The translations under genes were made by a program, and so were the position numbers. Of a DNA stretch of 64,000 bases, positions 25,901 to 40,900 are shown one piece after another (positions within the stretch are counted from its first letter, which is position 1; each line of letters opens with the position of its first letter). The stretch lies in contig NC_051437.1 of NCBI RefSeq assembly GCF_001649575.2, positions 19,688,584-19,752,583 of the forward strand, in the 5' to 3' direction. Source of the DNA: Kryptolebias marmoratus. Its lineage: Eukaryota; Chordata; Actinopteri; Cyprinodontiformes; Rivulidae. The notes below the pieces were generated by a model, which made no database searches, was not told where the DNA came from, and saw only the letters and a program-made list of their open reading frames with translations.

Positions 25901-28900
25901 AATCGACGAAGCAGAGCTCCACACCGTGCTGCAGGCGTGACACGTGACTGCAGCATCATCATTACACAACAACCCCTCTGAGGTTCCCTGATATCGTAAG
26001 CCTTCATCTGATAATCGCAGGCCGCTGCTTCAATCTGGACAGCTTTGCTATTCCTCGAGAGCAAACCAGCAAACAGACATGTGTCACGTATGGGTAATTG
26101 GGTTTATAAAATAATCGGACATCTAGAAAACTTTTGGCAAAATGTGCAAGATAAAGCAATATTTAATTGTCCTGTAGGGAAATCAACATCTTAGCTCATT
26201 GTACAACAAATTTTCTCTGTGCCACTAAGAAAGAGGCATCACAGCAGTGTTAACAGTGAGTTGGTGTGCTGACAGCCTATTGAATCTTAGGATTACCAAG
26301 ACCCATTGTGACTGTAACTTTCTCACAGGAAGTGTTTCATACGGTTAATAGGTCAAACTGTATAGGTTAGGGTTCAGTAAAAGAGCAAAGGAGCTGTAAT
26401 GGTGCTGTCTTTGTGTCCATCTGAATGGTCATTTTGTTATTCCACTCTCTGGAGGTTAACAAAAGAAGTCTGTGGTGGTTTCACGACATTTAAAACGTGC
26501 TTTCAGATAAAACAATATGCATCCTCTGCGCCGTTAATTTTGGGATTTTGGAAATCAAGTGCAAAAATTTCAATAATAGTCACATTGTGCAACTATAATG
26601 AGGATTTATTTTGTTTTGCACAGAAATGGTGCACTCATATGTTTGTGAATTGATGTGGGAAGATGTTCTGGCCGGCTCTACCTCACCTGGATTCACTGGT
26701 TTATATTTATGACAATGACTCCGACATCTAAGTAGATTATTGAGCTCATTGAGACAGTTTTAGATATTTTATTTTACAGCAGCAGTAACCTTGAAAGTGT
26801 GCACAGGGCAGGTGGCGGAGCTGATCTTTTGATGGCTTGGCACACGCTCTTCAGTCTTCTATTATTGTCTTCCTTTGGAAGACGTCACCTGAGCGTCCAT
26901 TCTTCACTTTCCATAATGTTCTGTCTCTAAAATTCAGCCTTTGTTTATCATTTTGGCATTGTAAATATCAGGCTGCATGTGATGGCCGGGCGTGTTTGCT
27001 TTTATTATATTATTGTACTACTTATCCCCCACATGCACGCCATAAAAACTTGGCATGTGTGTTTATTGTTTTGTTTGATGCTTCTTGTTTGACCTTGCGA
27101 GTAAATTAAGTGGCATTCCATTATCGGATTAAATGTTATTGGCTTTGTTTGGTGTATAACAGGATTGCATACCAGCACTGTGTTGCTGGGCTATAGAGAC
27201 ATTCAGTAGCCCACCATCTGTGCTCATAGAGCCACAGCTTGATATGTGAGTTTGAACCCAAGAAAATAAAGGCCTCTTAAAGTTTTTGCCCTTTCCTGTG
27301 TCTGCTATACTGTCGTACTAGAATCAGTGCATATGATGCTTAATGTTCTGTATACTGTATGTTTTATTTGGTCTTTAAGTTTTTTGTATGCATGGCTATT
27401 GGCTCTGTTTTGGTTTGCACTTACAAGAGACCATTACATCTGAATACTTATTTCCATAATCCTAATGTAATTATAACTTTTAATGTCCTTATGTTTATAA
27501 ATAGGATGGTCACAGTGTAGAGCTTGTTTTTTAGTACAAGTTAGAACATGTCTCTGGTCAAAAACAATATATATTTCTTTTTATTATTTGACTTTATTTT
27601 TTACCTTCACCTTGTTAGACTTTATTCCTGTGGGGAGTTATACATTTGAATAAAATCCAACATTATTAGTTTTTTAAGGCAAGCTGCAATAAAAGCAACA
27701 TTCAGAATGCAGATATATTTTCAGTTGCAGAGATAATAACTTCTATATCACTGACTTGTGTTGCTTAGAAAGCATTATTTTCCGAACACAGTTAAACCTA
27801 CATTTTTATGTTGAGTAACTTTGTTCTGTGTTGCTGTCACCTTCTTACTTTTCATTGGCTGATAATTTTGGCTTCTTGTTTATTCTTTTGGCTCTGCACA
27901 ATTGGTGTACAGCTGAAAGAATTAACTGATAAGCTGAGAAAAAAAAGTCACATTTTGAATAAACATGCAATAGACATTGGGCTTTGGGAGGTTTTTTATG
28001 TTTGTGCTGTTTTTTGTTTGTGATCCTTCAGCAGAATACTGTTATAATGGTTCTGCCTCCTTCCACTTTCGGAACTTTTACAAAATTACAAATATTGTAC
28101 CACAAATAACGGAAATAATAATTTAAAATAAGATTAATTTTATTTTCAGAACACATTGGACCTTGGAGTTTGTGAGAAATAATTTTTTCTTTTGTACAAA
28201 ATTATTGTTAAAACAAGACATTATGCTAAAAATTCACATATAAACTATTTTTTTCCAACCAAGTACAAGTGCTTGCATTTGAGTATGTGCTGATACCACA
28301 AACAGATATGAATACTAACAAACACCATTACATTCCTAGCAATTTTATTTATTTGTGTTAACTCCTCAAACAGAGCCAGAACAGCAGTAGTTTTTTTTCC
28401 AAAAACGCACAGTTGATGAGTGGTGAGATTACCTTTTTTTTCTTCTTCTTCTGGCAATGTTTATTGGCACTTGGCAAACAACTTTATGGTGCATTACAGT
28501 CACCAACTGGTAAGGAGTCTGGTTTAGGACAGCCAACTTAAAAAACAAAACAACTAACTACCACACGAGTGATATTGCTCATCCTGTCTCCATAAGACTG
28601 CTCAACTGAGAGGTGAATTTAATGCTACCCTGAAGGGGTATTGGGTACTGAGGTATTGGAACATTTTTATAAGTACAAGTATGCACACACAGTATTGGAC
28701 CCATACTTGATACTGGAATCAAGATTGATGTGTCTCTGATTTAATTTATATGAAAAGAGTCCCAAATTCTCTTGATGCACCAATTTAAAGGAAAGGTTGT
28801 GCTTGCAGGATATAAATTATGTTGGTACTGTACGTTATATTGGACTGGTCTGACCATAGAAGTTTCCCATGTGGAATATACTTCCATTGTAGTCTGAGCC

Positions 28901-31900
28901 CTTTTTTCTAATCTTATTCTTTCATAAATCCTAAAGCCTGCCCTCTTGACACAGCTATTCTCCCCTTTACTCGCCTTTATAATCATAACGGTAGGATTTA
29001 TAGAAACCACAAGACATTTTCTAAGAATACTGCCTGCATTTGTGCCAATTACATCATTGTTTCTCTGTGTGAACAAGTCATAACACATCAAATGTTATCT
29101 CTGCTCAGTGGAGCCTTGCAGGGGGGTGATGAAGCTGTCTTGTCAAAGGGGTCTTGTTGGCAATTTCACACCATGCATTTGAGAATTTCATGCATTAAAG
29201 GAAAGGTTATAGATTTCATTTCATGCGGCGTGCGTATGAATTAGGGTGGCTTTGATTTCACCAGCAATGCTCAGCAGTAGACTGTCAAAGACTGTGTGGG
29301 TTTGCCTCTTTTGTCTACATGCCGACATTCCCTTGTGCCACATTTTTCAACAGTTTGCCATCTGTGATTGTATCTGCATTAACTCTTGATTCAGTGGGTC
29401 TGTGCTCAGCCAGCCTCAGACCATTCTCCGGAGCTAGTCTGGTATGTTAGACATTTCTTGCCTCTGAGCTCTAAGCTAACTGTTTTTGACTGAGTTGGTT
29501 TAGTTGTTCCATTACTCGGGGAACAGGTTTGCTTGCAAGTGAATGAATGTCACACTCAAAAATAAAACTTTTTTACATTGGGCATTTTTACATTGACCAG
29601 TGTGAGAATACCCATGATACAAATGGACAGTATTTTATAGATTTGTGCAAATCACATTAATGTAGATGAGACAGAACTGACAGCTCACGTTTCATTCTTT
29701 GGATCAGTTGAAATGTTTCGCTCAAATGTCCAGCATCTTTACTATTTGATGTTGTGCTGTGCAGCACCAGCTCCGTTTCACGAACACCTTGGAGGTGAAG
29801 GCCACAAACAACTCGTATTCAGCTGTGTGGCCCACATGTGACCTGGCTTACTATGACTGCGACTGTGTGGAAACTAAAGCAGATTACTGTAGCAGTCTGG
29901 CCCGGCAATCTGTCTAAAGGCATCCACTTCACTTCAGGACACGAGTCACTTAGCAAAGCGATTTATTGGGCCTGATCAAGTCCAAGCACAGCAGTATCTT
30001 GTTAATAAGTACTGCTTTTGCAGAACAAGATTTAACCATGGATGTCAAGTCATATTGCTCTACAGAATATCTTTAATTTGATCTGATATATTGGGTTAGG
30101 TTGTAAGATGTTCAAAATACCCTTTTGTTGCAGTGCAATCACTTGCATTCAGTGATAGGGGCATATCTGTAAGAGCTATTATCTTAATAGTTCTTTTTTT
30201 ATTGTCATGCTCATAACATTATCAATCCCTTTAAAGTGGGTTGTAATTAATTTCCAGTGGTTGTGTAATCAGTGATAATTACACTAAATCATTTGATACA
30301 ACTGCAGCCTTTTGCTTCACTTACACTGAATTTGTCAGAATGACATTCAGCGCCATCTAAGAACATCTCCATCTTTTCCTTTGTATCTAGGTGCTGTTTG
30401 AAGCTTAAAGTGTAAATGTACCACAGACTCTTGTATCCACTTGATTCTTTCTGCAACATTAGAGGACTGTTCATGTAATTCCATGAACAAAAAAATTAAT
30501 AAATCACAGATTAAACTTCTGTGGCTCACAATGAATATATTGTTTTAGTGCTTAAATAGTGATTTTTACTATAGCTTTTCAGGGCTCAAACTGCACAAAC
30601 TTTCACTTTGTGTGTGCAGTTATCGAAATAATCTAAGCCCATTTTTGGCATCTATATTTGGTCTGGCATAAACTGACGACTGCTTTTCAGTAACACTATG
30701 GCTCCTAAAATAACAAACCAAGCTTTTATGTTAGTTTTGTGTTTGCATAATGTTTATTGAATCTAACAAAAACTTGTATTGATTTACTTGTGTTTTGCTC
30801 CATCACAGAGACTTGGATTTTTAAGAAAAGCTTATTTATTAATGTATATAAAACTACTTCTAGCTGCCTGAATTCTTGGTTCTTGTTGTCCCAAAACTGT
30901 TTGTTCATGTTTGGTTTGATAATGCAGACAACACAATTGTAGCAATTCAAAAGAAAGCTCTGGTTTATAAGTCATTAAAACAAAAGCCATGGTAATCACA
31001 GAAAGATTATGTCACTGCAAAGCTTCTCATGTAAGAATTGGCAACACTACTGTGGTCAATCATTTCCTGCCATCGATTGTGTAGGCTATTGTGGCAAATC
31101 ATTGTTAACGTCTATCTGAATGGATGTTCAAGTCACGTTGAGTGTTGCATAAATCTAATGAGGACCAAGAGCATGTTTCAGCAGCTCCATTCAACAAAGA
31201 AAAAAAAAAAAAAACCTGTAAAAGTAGCACTACTGTAAATAAAAAGGAATGCGTTCTCAGTGTGATATTGTGCTTGAATTGAAAGTGACATGACAAAAGA
31301 CTGATGTAGGCTAGTTTTTTGTGTTTCCCCCCGGTTTGCTTACCTCACCCAGTGTATCTGTTCCCCTCACTGGTTGTCAGCCAGCGTTAGCGTCACGTTT
31401 GCAGATCAGTAGCACAGTAATCCTATTGTCTTCCCTTGCTCTGGACTGGGTGCATATTGGCTGTAAGAGAGCCGCATCTCTCCCTGCATCAACGCTGTTT
31501 TCTAAGCCGGCCCAAATCTTTCACTCACTGCAGCTTTTTCTGCTGCCGCCTGCTACAGCAGAATCCTGCTTCCCAGGCCAACGAGTGCACAGAACTCCAA
31601 ACGTCAGGACTCCTGCTGCGCAAAAAGGGCCTGACCTTCGTTTTTATCAACCAAATGATGCCACTCTTTAGGCTAAATAACCAGTACTAATTTTGGATCT
31701 CTCTTTCAAAATCACTGCTAAAAAGTGTTATCATGATATTGTCTCGAAATAATTCATAATTCTTTCATAAAGTAAAAAGATGGAGAATGATAAGCAATTG
31801 ATTAGAAGTATTAGACCAGCTGATTCACTCCCTCTGCTAAGATGCAGGCTTGGTCGTTGTCGTTTCGTGGTTTCTGGTGCAGGTTGTCTATTCGTTTTGT

Positions 31901-34900
31901 GTAGCGCTTCTAAAAATAACATTAAAAGCATCCCCAGCCTCATTAAAAATTTATTTGAACTGCATGGGGGGAGCGAAAAGATAAAAGTCAAACCAGCACT
32001 ATGAGGAAACGCATAAGAAATGAGATCATTAAAAACCTCAAACCCGAACAGTTTGTGCGTTTCTTTTCAGTTCCAGTTATGATCAAGTCATTTTGTATTA
32101 GGACAGAATTGATGTTATAGGGGCGTTTGTTCTTTTAAACTGACGTGTTCTCTGTCTGCTTCTCACAGTCAATAAGCACAAACCATGGATTGAGACGACG
32201 TATCACGGGATTGTGACGGAAAACGATGACAAAGTTATTCTGGACCCTCCTCTAATTGCACTGGACAAGGACGCTCCTTTACGCTATGCAGGTAAGAGAG
32301 AAATTTAATGCTTCTGCTGCTCCATCATCAAAAAAAAGAGACTACTTTAAATATATATGAGACCATTTCACTGAAAGAGTTTTCATTATCACCCTGTACT
32401 TCTAAAAATCAAGCCGTGTTTAACACCAACGAATGGAGAGCACAAATGATGTACATTTCATAAACATATCAAGAACATTGATGTGTACTTTTAAAGACAC
32501 ATGATCTGTTTACTAATACATTATTTATATGTCAAATTAAATAGCAAAGACAGCTGTACTTAACATGTAAAAAGACCCTCTAATCTATTCTGAGCATCAG
32601 GCTTTGAAAGTGCATCATGGTTAATGTATGAAGGTCTCCCTCCCTGCAGCGTGTTCTAATACAGTACGTAGAACGTCTAATTCTTCCCATTATGAAAGTG
32701 ATATCTGAGATAAACTTGGTGCATCTTTTACATATAAAATGGTCGCTGTTTCAGCTGTTAGGCAGACAGGAACTGTAACATCTTATATGTTTTTTTTTAT
32801 GAATGTCTGAATAATCTTTGGTAGCACACGTGTGACTCAGAGGCATTTTTATGACTTGATGGACATCTGGCTACCATATCTTCCAGATTGGCCCTTTTGA
32901 TAGCCAGATCAAAACACCACTCAAGTTATTTTTTTCCCTTCCCTGTGGAAAGCCACAATTAATGTGCGTTATGTGCAAAGAAAGCTTTAACTCTTGGGGT
33001 TTTTAATCACATCATCATTTACTTTGGCTGGGATTCAAAGCGCCAGCTCTTTGAAAACGACTTCCCACCATTTCATGTCCCATGAGTTGTGCGATCTTTT
33101 GTCTTTTGCTTTCTTTAATACTACTGCTCTCACTTGAGTGTAAATGACATTTATAATCTCAAATTACTACTCTGAAATTAGCGTCAGGTTTTAATATCCT
33201 TGCAGTACACAAAAAAAAAAAACGAAGTAGGAATACTCTTCAGTCTTGGTGTTTTGAAGGTCGACAGCCTCAACAAAAAGCTCTGCGTGTTGTTTGTTCT
33301 CCTTTCACAGCGAATTAGTGCTGAATACAGAGCTCGACGCTCCCACATTTTTCAGCTGGGGCTCCCCTTTTTGATGAGCAGCGTTTGCAATCCGACTGCG
33401 TGTCCCTGCGAACTAGTTTTCTCCGGAGACAGAGCGGAGCAGTCTGGCTTCAGTGGCAGCAGGGGTGAGCTGCTCCATCGCGCCAGATCCCCTCCAGTTG
33501 GCCCATCTGTGCCGACGAGGAGGGTTCACTGTTAAGCCCAACCACGGGCCGTTCAGAGGCCCAATCGCAGACCTTAAAGTCAGATCAGTGTGAATTTGAA
33601 ATAGACGAACAGTTGACGAGTTAGCGCGTGTACAGTATAAGGCTGATGGACTGTGTGTCTTTCTGTGTGTGTGTTTCTGTTCTGATTTTAGTCAGCATGA
33701 TTGGACTTGAAGTGGTTGAAACTGAAGAAAGGAGCACAGTGTTCATGGATGGCTGTGCCCTAGCTCAAGAGTGAAACCCAAAGCAGGAATAATTTTCCCC
33801 TCAGATCAGGTTATCTGATTCCTACAAAGTGACATGGGAGAATTTCCTTATTCGCTTTACATTTCCAGTTCCTGCAGTTGGATAAATATATTAGTGAACA
33901 CTGGGATTGTTGGTGGCCATATTTATATTTAGCATCAGTGATTAAACTGCCTGCGTGGATCAAGATGAAATATGCGATCCCTGCTGAGAGGGCTGCGGGC
34001 CTAATGAAAAGCTCAGGAATTCCTAAATCTGTGGCGTGAACTGATCATTAAAGCTCTCATGACCACAGAGGCCATAACTCCTACTGCGTGGCAGGACTTA
34101 ACAGCAGCCTTTAATGTGAAATCCATCCATTAGCTGTGCCTGCTTGTCCTTCCTAATGTGAAATCTGTTCCCGATTGTTGAGAGGATGAAAACTAAGTGA
34201 CCACGTCCAACCCTCCTGAGGCTGTGTAAGAGATTCAAGACATTCTGCTCGGCACAAAAGAACTCATTTTGTCAGCGTATTATATGTTAATAAACATTAT
34301 TACACAAGGTGAACGACTTGTCCACAAACTAGTTTCCACAAAAAAAATGTAAGAATGAGGGCAAAACAAAACAACTAGAAAGGAAGAGTTTTGTTGGTTG
34401 TGTTTAGTCGTAGTTTTATCTTCTTTGAGAATTTGATCAGACATTAAAACATTTGAGCTCAGAACATTTTCTGATTATGAGTTTTTCCGATGATGCTTTT
34501 GAAAGTGTACAGTTTAAGTATGTGTCTTCCTTCCTGAATGTGTGTCCTTTGAGCTTCTAACTCTTCTCTTATCTGGGTTTATCTTCTCTCCCCGACTTGT
34601 AGAGAGTTTTGAGGTGACCCTCACCAAAGAAGGTGATCGTGGGCTCTTTCTTCTGCCTTGTGCTTATTTATTCGTTTATTTTATTTATTTATTTTACTAA
34701 TAACCCACTAACGCAATAAGCAGCATCCACACTTTGACACAGAACCTCCCACCATGCTCTGTAATTTCCCCATTTTGGTTTGTCTGAACCTTCTACTTTT
34801 TCTCACCTCAATTTTTATTTATTTTTTTCTTTAGATTTCCAAAAGCTGGATGAAAAGTGTGATGTGGGGCTGACTGTTCTTAGAAATATCTGTGCATGAG

Positions 34901-37900
34901 ACATCCATTGCAGTTTGCAGACCCTAACAGTTTTTCAGCCGTCACCTAAAAACAAAGAAAGCTGCCTTGAAACAGGAGTTTTTAGTCACTTTGTTGACAT
35001 TTTAAAAAAATAATCGGCAGCTTTTGTTCTGTTTGTTGATGACGTCAAATCTAAAAGTCTGCACAGTATCATCTCTTCGCTTTTTAATGATCATGACAGT
35101 TGTAGCTAAAATTTACATCTAGGTTTTAAATTACAAAAGGATGACTCTTATGAAAAGATGGGACTTTTTTAAAGATACCAAGACCTTTAAAGTGATAGTT
35201 TGAATCTTTTTGAAGTGGCGTTCTGTGGAAAGGTTATGAAGGATTATTGTCTACCCTGTTGTAGATGCGTAGAACGGCATCAGTTCATCATCACGGTTAT
35301 TTACTTCGAAGTTTATGGTTGTTTGGAAGCTCAAACAGTGGCAGCAGCAGCTAGCTGTAGCTTTTCTGCCAGGAGTATCATAACATTTCGACCTGAATTT
35401 CCACATAGTGCAAAAATAACTGCAGCCTAAAAGTTTATAAAGTAGCATTTTAAAGTTTTTGATGTTGGACTTCTTTTAATAAAATTGTAAAATTGTTCTT
35501 GGGCATTAGCTCGTCAATCCAGGAAAAACTAATCTATATTTCTCTAAGCTGAGGCCATCCAAAGAGCTACCTACCACATGTAAGACAGTAACTGTTCATA
35601 ACCTTACCACAGAACCCCGCATTACCAAATCTGAGCTATCCCTTTAATGACGAACAACTTTCTCAGACTAACCAGAACTATTCAGTGATCGTTTTAATGC
35701 TTCTCTGCAGTAAGAGCGACTCCTGTAAACATCTCTGAAGTTTCAAGTGTTCAGATAAGATTGCTGAGATTGTTAATTAATGCAAACTCTCTCTCCTGCA
35801 AAGTTTCTGTTGTTGCATCTCTGCCTCAGTGGATCTCTTGAGTTAACTAATCTCTACCATTAGCATGGCTGCAGATGTCATTTGATGTGGATGTCAAGCA
35901 AGTTGATATTTCTAACCCCAGTTCTCATCCAGTGCCTTTTGTTTAAATAGTGTTTTTGTTTTTTTTGTACTGGTTCAGTTCTTTATGATTTGAGAACTTT
36001 TTAAACAACCATTTTGCAGTAGTTTTGAATGATGACAGGCAGGCAAAATTACACAGGAAGACTTCTTTTAATTGTGCAAAACTATTAGTGGAAGTGTTGG
36101 CTAAAATTTGATTTCTTTCACAGATTTTTGTTTTTATCTTTTTAGTTTTGATGACTGAATTGGTGTAATAAACTTCTCCCAGTGTTTTCTATTGTTAAGA
36201 GTTTTTGTTTCCCAATAAAACAGGTTGAAAGTTATGATTTCTTTTTTTTATATTAAATCTTTTGCTCTATGTACCTAATTCTTTGAGCTTGGGTTCATGA
36301 CTTTGGTTTGTAATATCCTGAGTACTCCTGTGAAATGCCTGTCCACGTTTTTTTTCAGTTTCTGCCTGCATGACTGGATGCACTGGTTTCAAGTGGCTTG
36401 GAAAATTCAGTGATACTAAATGTCCCACACCCTTTCCCAACTACTCACCCATATGAAAGTGTGTTTTTGGCTTCCTCCACAGACTCCATGCACTTCAGCC
36501 TACAACTCCCTGGCTCCCAAAATCTGTGGCTGATGTTGATTTATTTTGCGTGGATGTGTTTGTTTTTAGTTAATCCATTTCTTTTCATTTATTGTTTAAA
36601 TTTGAAATATCTCAGCTTTTTTTTTTATTTGGTCAGTTGTTCTGAGCAAGCTTCTTTGACTTGTCGACGTGTTCAGGTGAGATTTGCAGCTTCAGGATCC
36701 ACGGGCAGAATGTCCCCTTCGAGGCGGTGGTCCTGGACAAGTCCACCGGGGAGGGGGTTATCAGGGCCAAGGACAAGCTGGACTGTGAGCTACAGAAGGA
36801 GCACACCTTCACCATCCAGGCCTACGACTGTGGAGAGGGTCCTGATGGTGCCAACATGAAGAAATCACACAAGTGAGTCAAACTCTGCCACTTCAGAAAG
36901 CTCGTTTTTGTGATCTGATCCCTGAGTTTCTTTCCATCTGAATCAGGATTTTACACTTACATATTCACCTCACAGAAAATGAGAAAGAAAAAGAAGGTCC
37001 TCCTTTAAAAGGAACATCTACTCTTTTATATTTTAATTCTATAATTCTTTAATTCTATCAAGCAAATTGTGTGGTTTAGCCGAACTGTAATATTTTCTTC
37101 TTCAGGATTTTTTTTTTGCGCATGTTTGAATTAGAAAATAAATGTTTTTATGCTCATTAGTTAAAGTGTCAAGGGCGTCTTCTTCCAGCTGATCCATATA
37201 ATTACCTATAATCATTATGTTTATGATGACTCGTGTGGGTGTTTTCCCTCATCCATCACAGAAGAAAAAGGACTTTTAACAAGTCGCCTAATGGACATCT
37301 TCTCTAAAACACCTAAATGAAATGAAGATCAATTTACTGTACTTAAGTCATTCTGTTTATGGTCTGTAGCTGCAGTGATTTGATTTTACTTGCAGCAAGC
37401 AGCTTTTGATATTTAAAGCTTTCTTTGTTAGAGTAACTAGTTTCATTATGCTGATTTTGTTAAACAAAAAGAGACGCCTGATAAATGACTTTGAGCTGCG
37501 GGAGGTTTGAACTGACACTTTTATGTGATAAATCATTAGTTTCAGGTCTAATGAGACTGATATGCTTTAAATTCTTATAGCTCAAAACAAAAATACTCTT
37601 TTTTTATTTGTTGTGTTTGAACCCAAATCTAAATATGAAAATGACCAGCGGTGACACATTTAAAAAGACAAACCACAGAAACGGTCCTTTTTGGTGTCTT
37701 TATCAAATCCAAAACTTACAGAAATAATTGCTGTTGAGAAAAGTGCTTTTACCAGTGATCTCAGTGTTGATTATCTAACAGACAAAACATCCTAACGGTG
37801 TTGTGTCTCTGTCAGGGCGACTGTCCACATCCAAGTGAACGACATCAACGAGTACTCGCCAGTGTTCAAGGAGAAGACCTACAAAGCCACTGTTATCGAG

Positions 37901-40900
37901 GGCAAGAAGTACGACAGCATCCTGAGGATGGAGGCAGTGGATGCTGACTGCTCCTTCCAGTACAGCCAAATCTGCAACTACGAGATTGTGACCCCCGACA
38001 TCCCCTTTACTATCGACAAAGACGGTAAAGACCTTCACCTAGTGTCCTTGTCTTTTAGCCTTTTAGAAAAAAACTGTATCGACACACATCACAACGTGTA
38101 TCGATTAATGCAGACACTGATGCCGCAAAGCTGTCGTTTAGAATTCCCCTCAGGCAATGTCAACCTTTTAGTAAAGAACAGGATGGACGCCAAGGTTATT
38201 AATATTTGCACATTGAAAAACAATATCACATATCCAATAATAAGACCTCAGATAACGAGGTTTTGCTGAGATGACCAGCTCTGATTTAAAGAAAGGAAAG
38301 GGGTCACTCAGTAATAGAATATATGATGTTTACCGGGACAGGTGATTAGTGTTTGAGTTCAAAATAAAAGAACAAGATGGGTTTTGATCTTAGGTCTACC
38401 TCTTTGTTTTAATCAATTTGTGTCAGTGGGACTAAGAAGCACCTTGATGATAAACCTACTTTATTTACTGTGATCTCAAAACATCCCAATTATAATTAAC
38501 TCTGGCCCTTTGGCTTTTAGTCTCGAGGCAAAACATTTATTTTATTTAACGTGTTTTCAAATTTCAGCCTAATAATGAAGATGTTTTTTTGCTTCATCAG
38601 GGTTTATCAAGAACACAGAGAAACTGAGCTACGGCAAAGAGCACATGTACAAGTTGACTGTGACCGCGTACGACTGTGGGAAGAACCGAGCTTCTGAAGA
38701 CGTGCTGGTCAAGATCAGCGTCAAGCCCTCCTGCAAACCCAGCTGGCAAGGTATCAGAGCAGACCAAACTCTTTAGATGGGTTTGTGTTTGAAAAAAGGT
38801 GACCGGTTGATGCCGACTGTACGAGTTATGACAGGATTATAAAACTGGTTTAAGCCTTAAGTCCTTTATCAAATTCAAAGAACTGAAATCCTTCCTAATA
38901 AGTCATTATGATTACTGAACCCTGCAATCACTGTTTTTGACAAAAATCTTTTCTTTCTCATGTTTTTATTCTCTCAGACTTCAACAAAAGAATTGAGTAC
39001 GAGCCCGGCACAGGCAGCCTGGCCCTATTTCCCAGCATGCACTTGGAGACCTGCGATGTTCCGATCACCTCCATCCGGGCCAATATTGAGCTGGAGACCA
39101 ACCACATCGGGAAGGGCTGTGACCGCGATACCTACTCTGAGAAGTCGCTGCACAAATTGTGTGGTAAATAACACCAAAAATAACGAATATTTACATTTAT
39201 ATAAATATTTATGACTAATATTTGAAAGCAAAAATCTTCTCCATAAATCAAAGTACCCAACAAAATTACTTATGTTACACACACCTCCCAATAGAAAGCA
39301 TGTAACTGCACATAATCAAACAAAAACAGAAGAATTTATACACAAAATAAAACCTGTTTACTGTATTTAACCTAGTTGCATTTTGTTTTTCAGGGGCCAG
39401 CTCTGGCACCGTGGAGCTCCTTCCTGCACCAAGCAGCTCCGCCAACTGGACGGTCGGCCTGCCCACGGATAACGGGCACGACAGCGACCAGGTGTTTGAG
39501 TTCAATGGCACCCAGGCCATCAAGGTTCCTGATGGTCTGGTGAGCACCAACATGAAGGAGCCCTTCACCATCTCTGTGTGGATGAGACACGGCCCCGGGG
39601 CCCACGAGAAGGAGACCATCCTCTGTAACTCGGACAAAACAGGTATTAATTCTCGAGAAGGGTTAAATTATCTCCACGCTATTCTGGCCGTCATAAACAT
39701 GCGTTTAACTGTCAACAAGTTTCTAGAGTTTACTGTAGTAAATATTCAGACATGTCGGCTACAATATTATTTGAATCAGCTCAGACTTTTTCAAAGAGTT
39801 ATATACTTTAGTCACAATAAATACTAATCAAGAACAAGAACAACTGAATAAACTGCTCTGTGCAGTCCAGAATAACTTATTTTGAGACAAAAAACTGAGA
39901 TATTAAAATATCTTGTGTCCACTAAACCTGTGATCAGCTTTTTCAGTGTCTCTGTGCTGCTGTACATATGGCTTCTATAAATTCTCCTGATTAAAATAGC
40001 TATTGCAGCTCTGGCTCAGACTCAGACCCAGGCTATAATCGGCGTTTGTGCTCAGCTGACAGCCTAACACGTAGAAACACAGTTCCTCCTGTATTTTCTT
40101 CCTCACCTCCGCTGATCACTCGCGGACCGCTCCAGCTTTGTTCGGTGGCTTTAAATTCAGTCACAGACTCCTTGATCTTGGCGTACCCAGAGAGTGAGCG
40201 GCTGTTCGTCGGCTTCTGCGTGGCCGCTTATATAAGGAGGATTACGTCAGAGCGGCTGTGCCCTGGACAAGATGCTCCAAAACTCGGGATCTCCACACAC
40301 CATCCATGACCTCCATTTAGCACCAAGTCTGCATCCCAGAAACATGGTTCTCTCACTCTGTGAAAGAATATTGGTGCAAAATCAGCATAGAAATAAATAT
40401 AGAAATGAAGTTAATTTAAGTATCAAGGATATATTTTGAGTTTGTTGTATTCCTTATACTCTCATAATATCAAAGTTCTCACAAATTATTTTTCTACTGC
40501 TTTTTTTGGCCTTAATAATCTTTACAAAAGATAAAGTTGCTGCCTTGAACTGAAAGATTGCAGTATCATGTTTTGAAATCTATTGAACTCTTTGTTTCCA
40601 GTGAGGACAGTTAAGAAATGATCGCCTGCTCTCTTCTCAATCACATTTTTCTCCGCAGATATGAACAGGCACCACTACTCTCTGTACGTCCACAACTGCA
40701 GGCTGATCTTCCTGCTGCGCCAGGACCCGTCGGAGGCTGAGAACTACAAACCGGCAGAGTTTCACTGGAAGCTCGACCAGGTCAGCCGCCTCTCAAACCG
40801 AGTTCAGACGATAGCCTTTGATTTGAGACGCTCGGCAAAGCACACGCGTGCGGTTACAGGCGGTCATTCTGTTTGCTCCGCTCCTTACAGGTGTGTGACA

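Larger units (their letters stand above)
20023..32168 (+). other. clstn1: clstn1 intron 1 (12.1 kb)
   Basis: Separates the signal-peptide exon from the first cadherin exon. It holds two recognisable decayed repeats (listed separately). A block at 24360-24860 is open in several frames on both strands, which I take as composition. No internal gene is supported. Confidence 0.8.

Noticed and set aside
33200..33535. 111-codon frame in a clstn1 intron
   Set aside because: Starts in a poly-A-adjacent stretch, with no homology and no splice signals in phase.
36398..36859. 153-codon plus-strand frame over a clstn1 exon
   Set aside because: It is the wrong phase of the cadherin exon at 36677-36872, extended by upstream intron.
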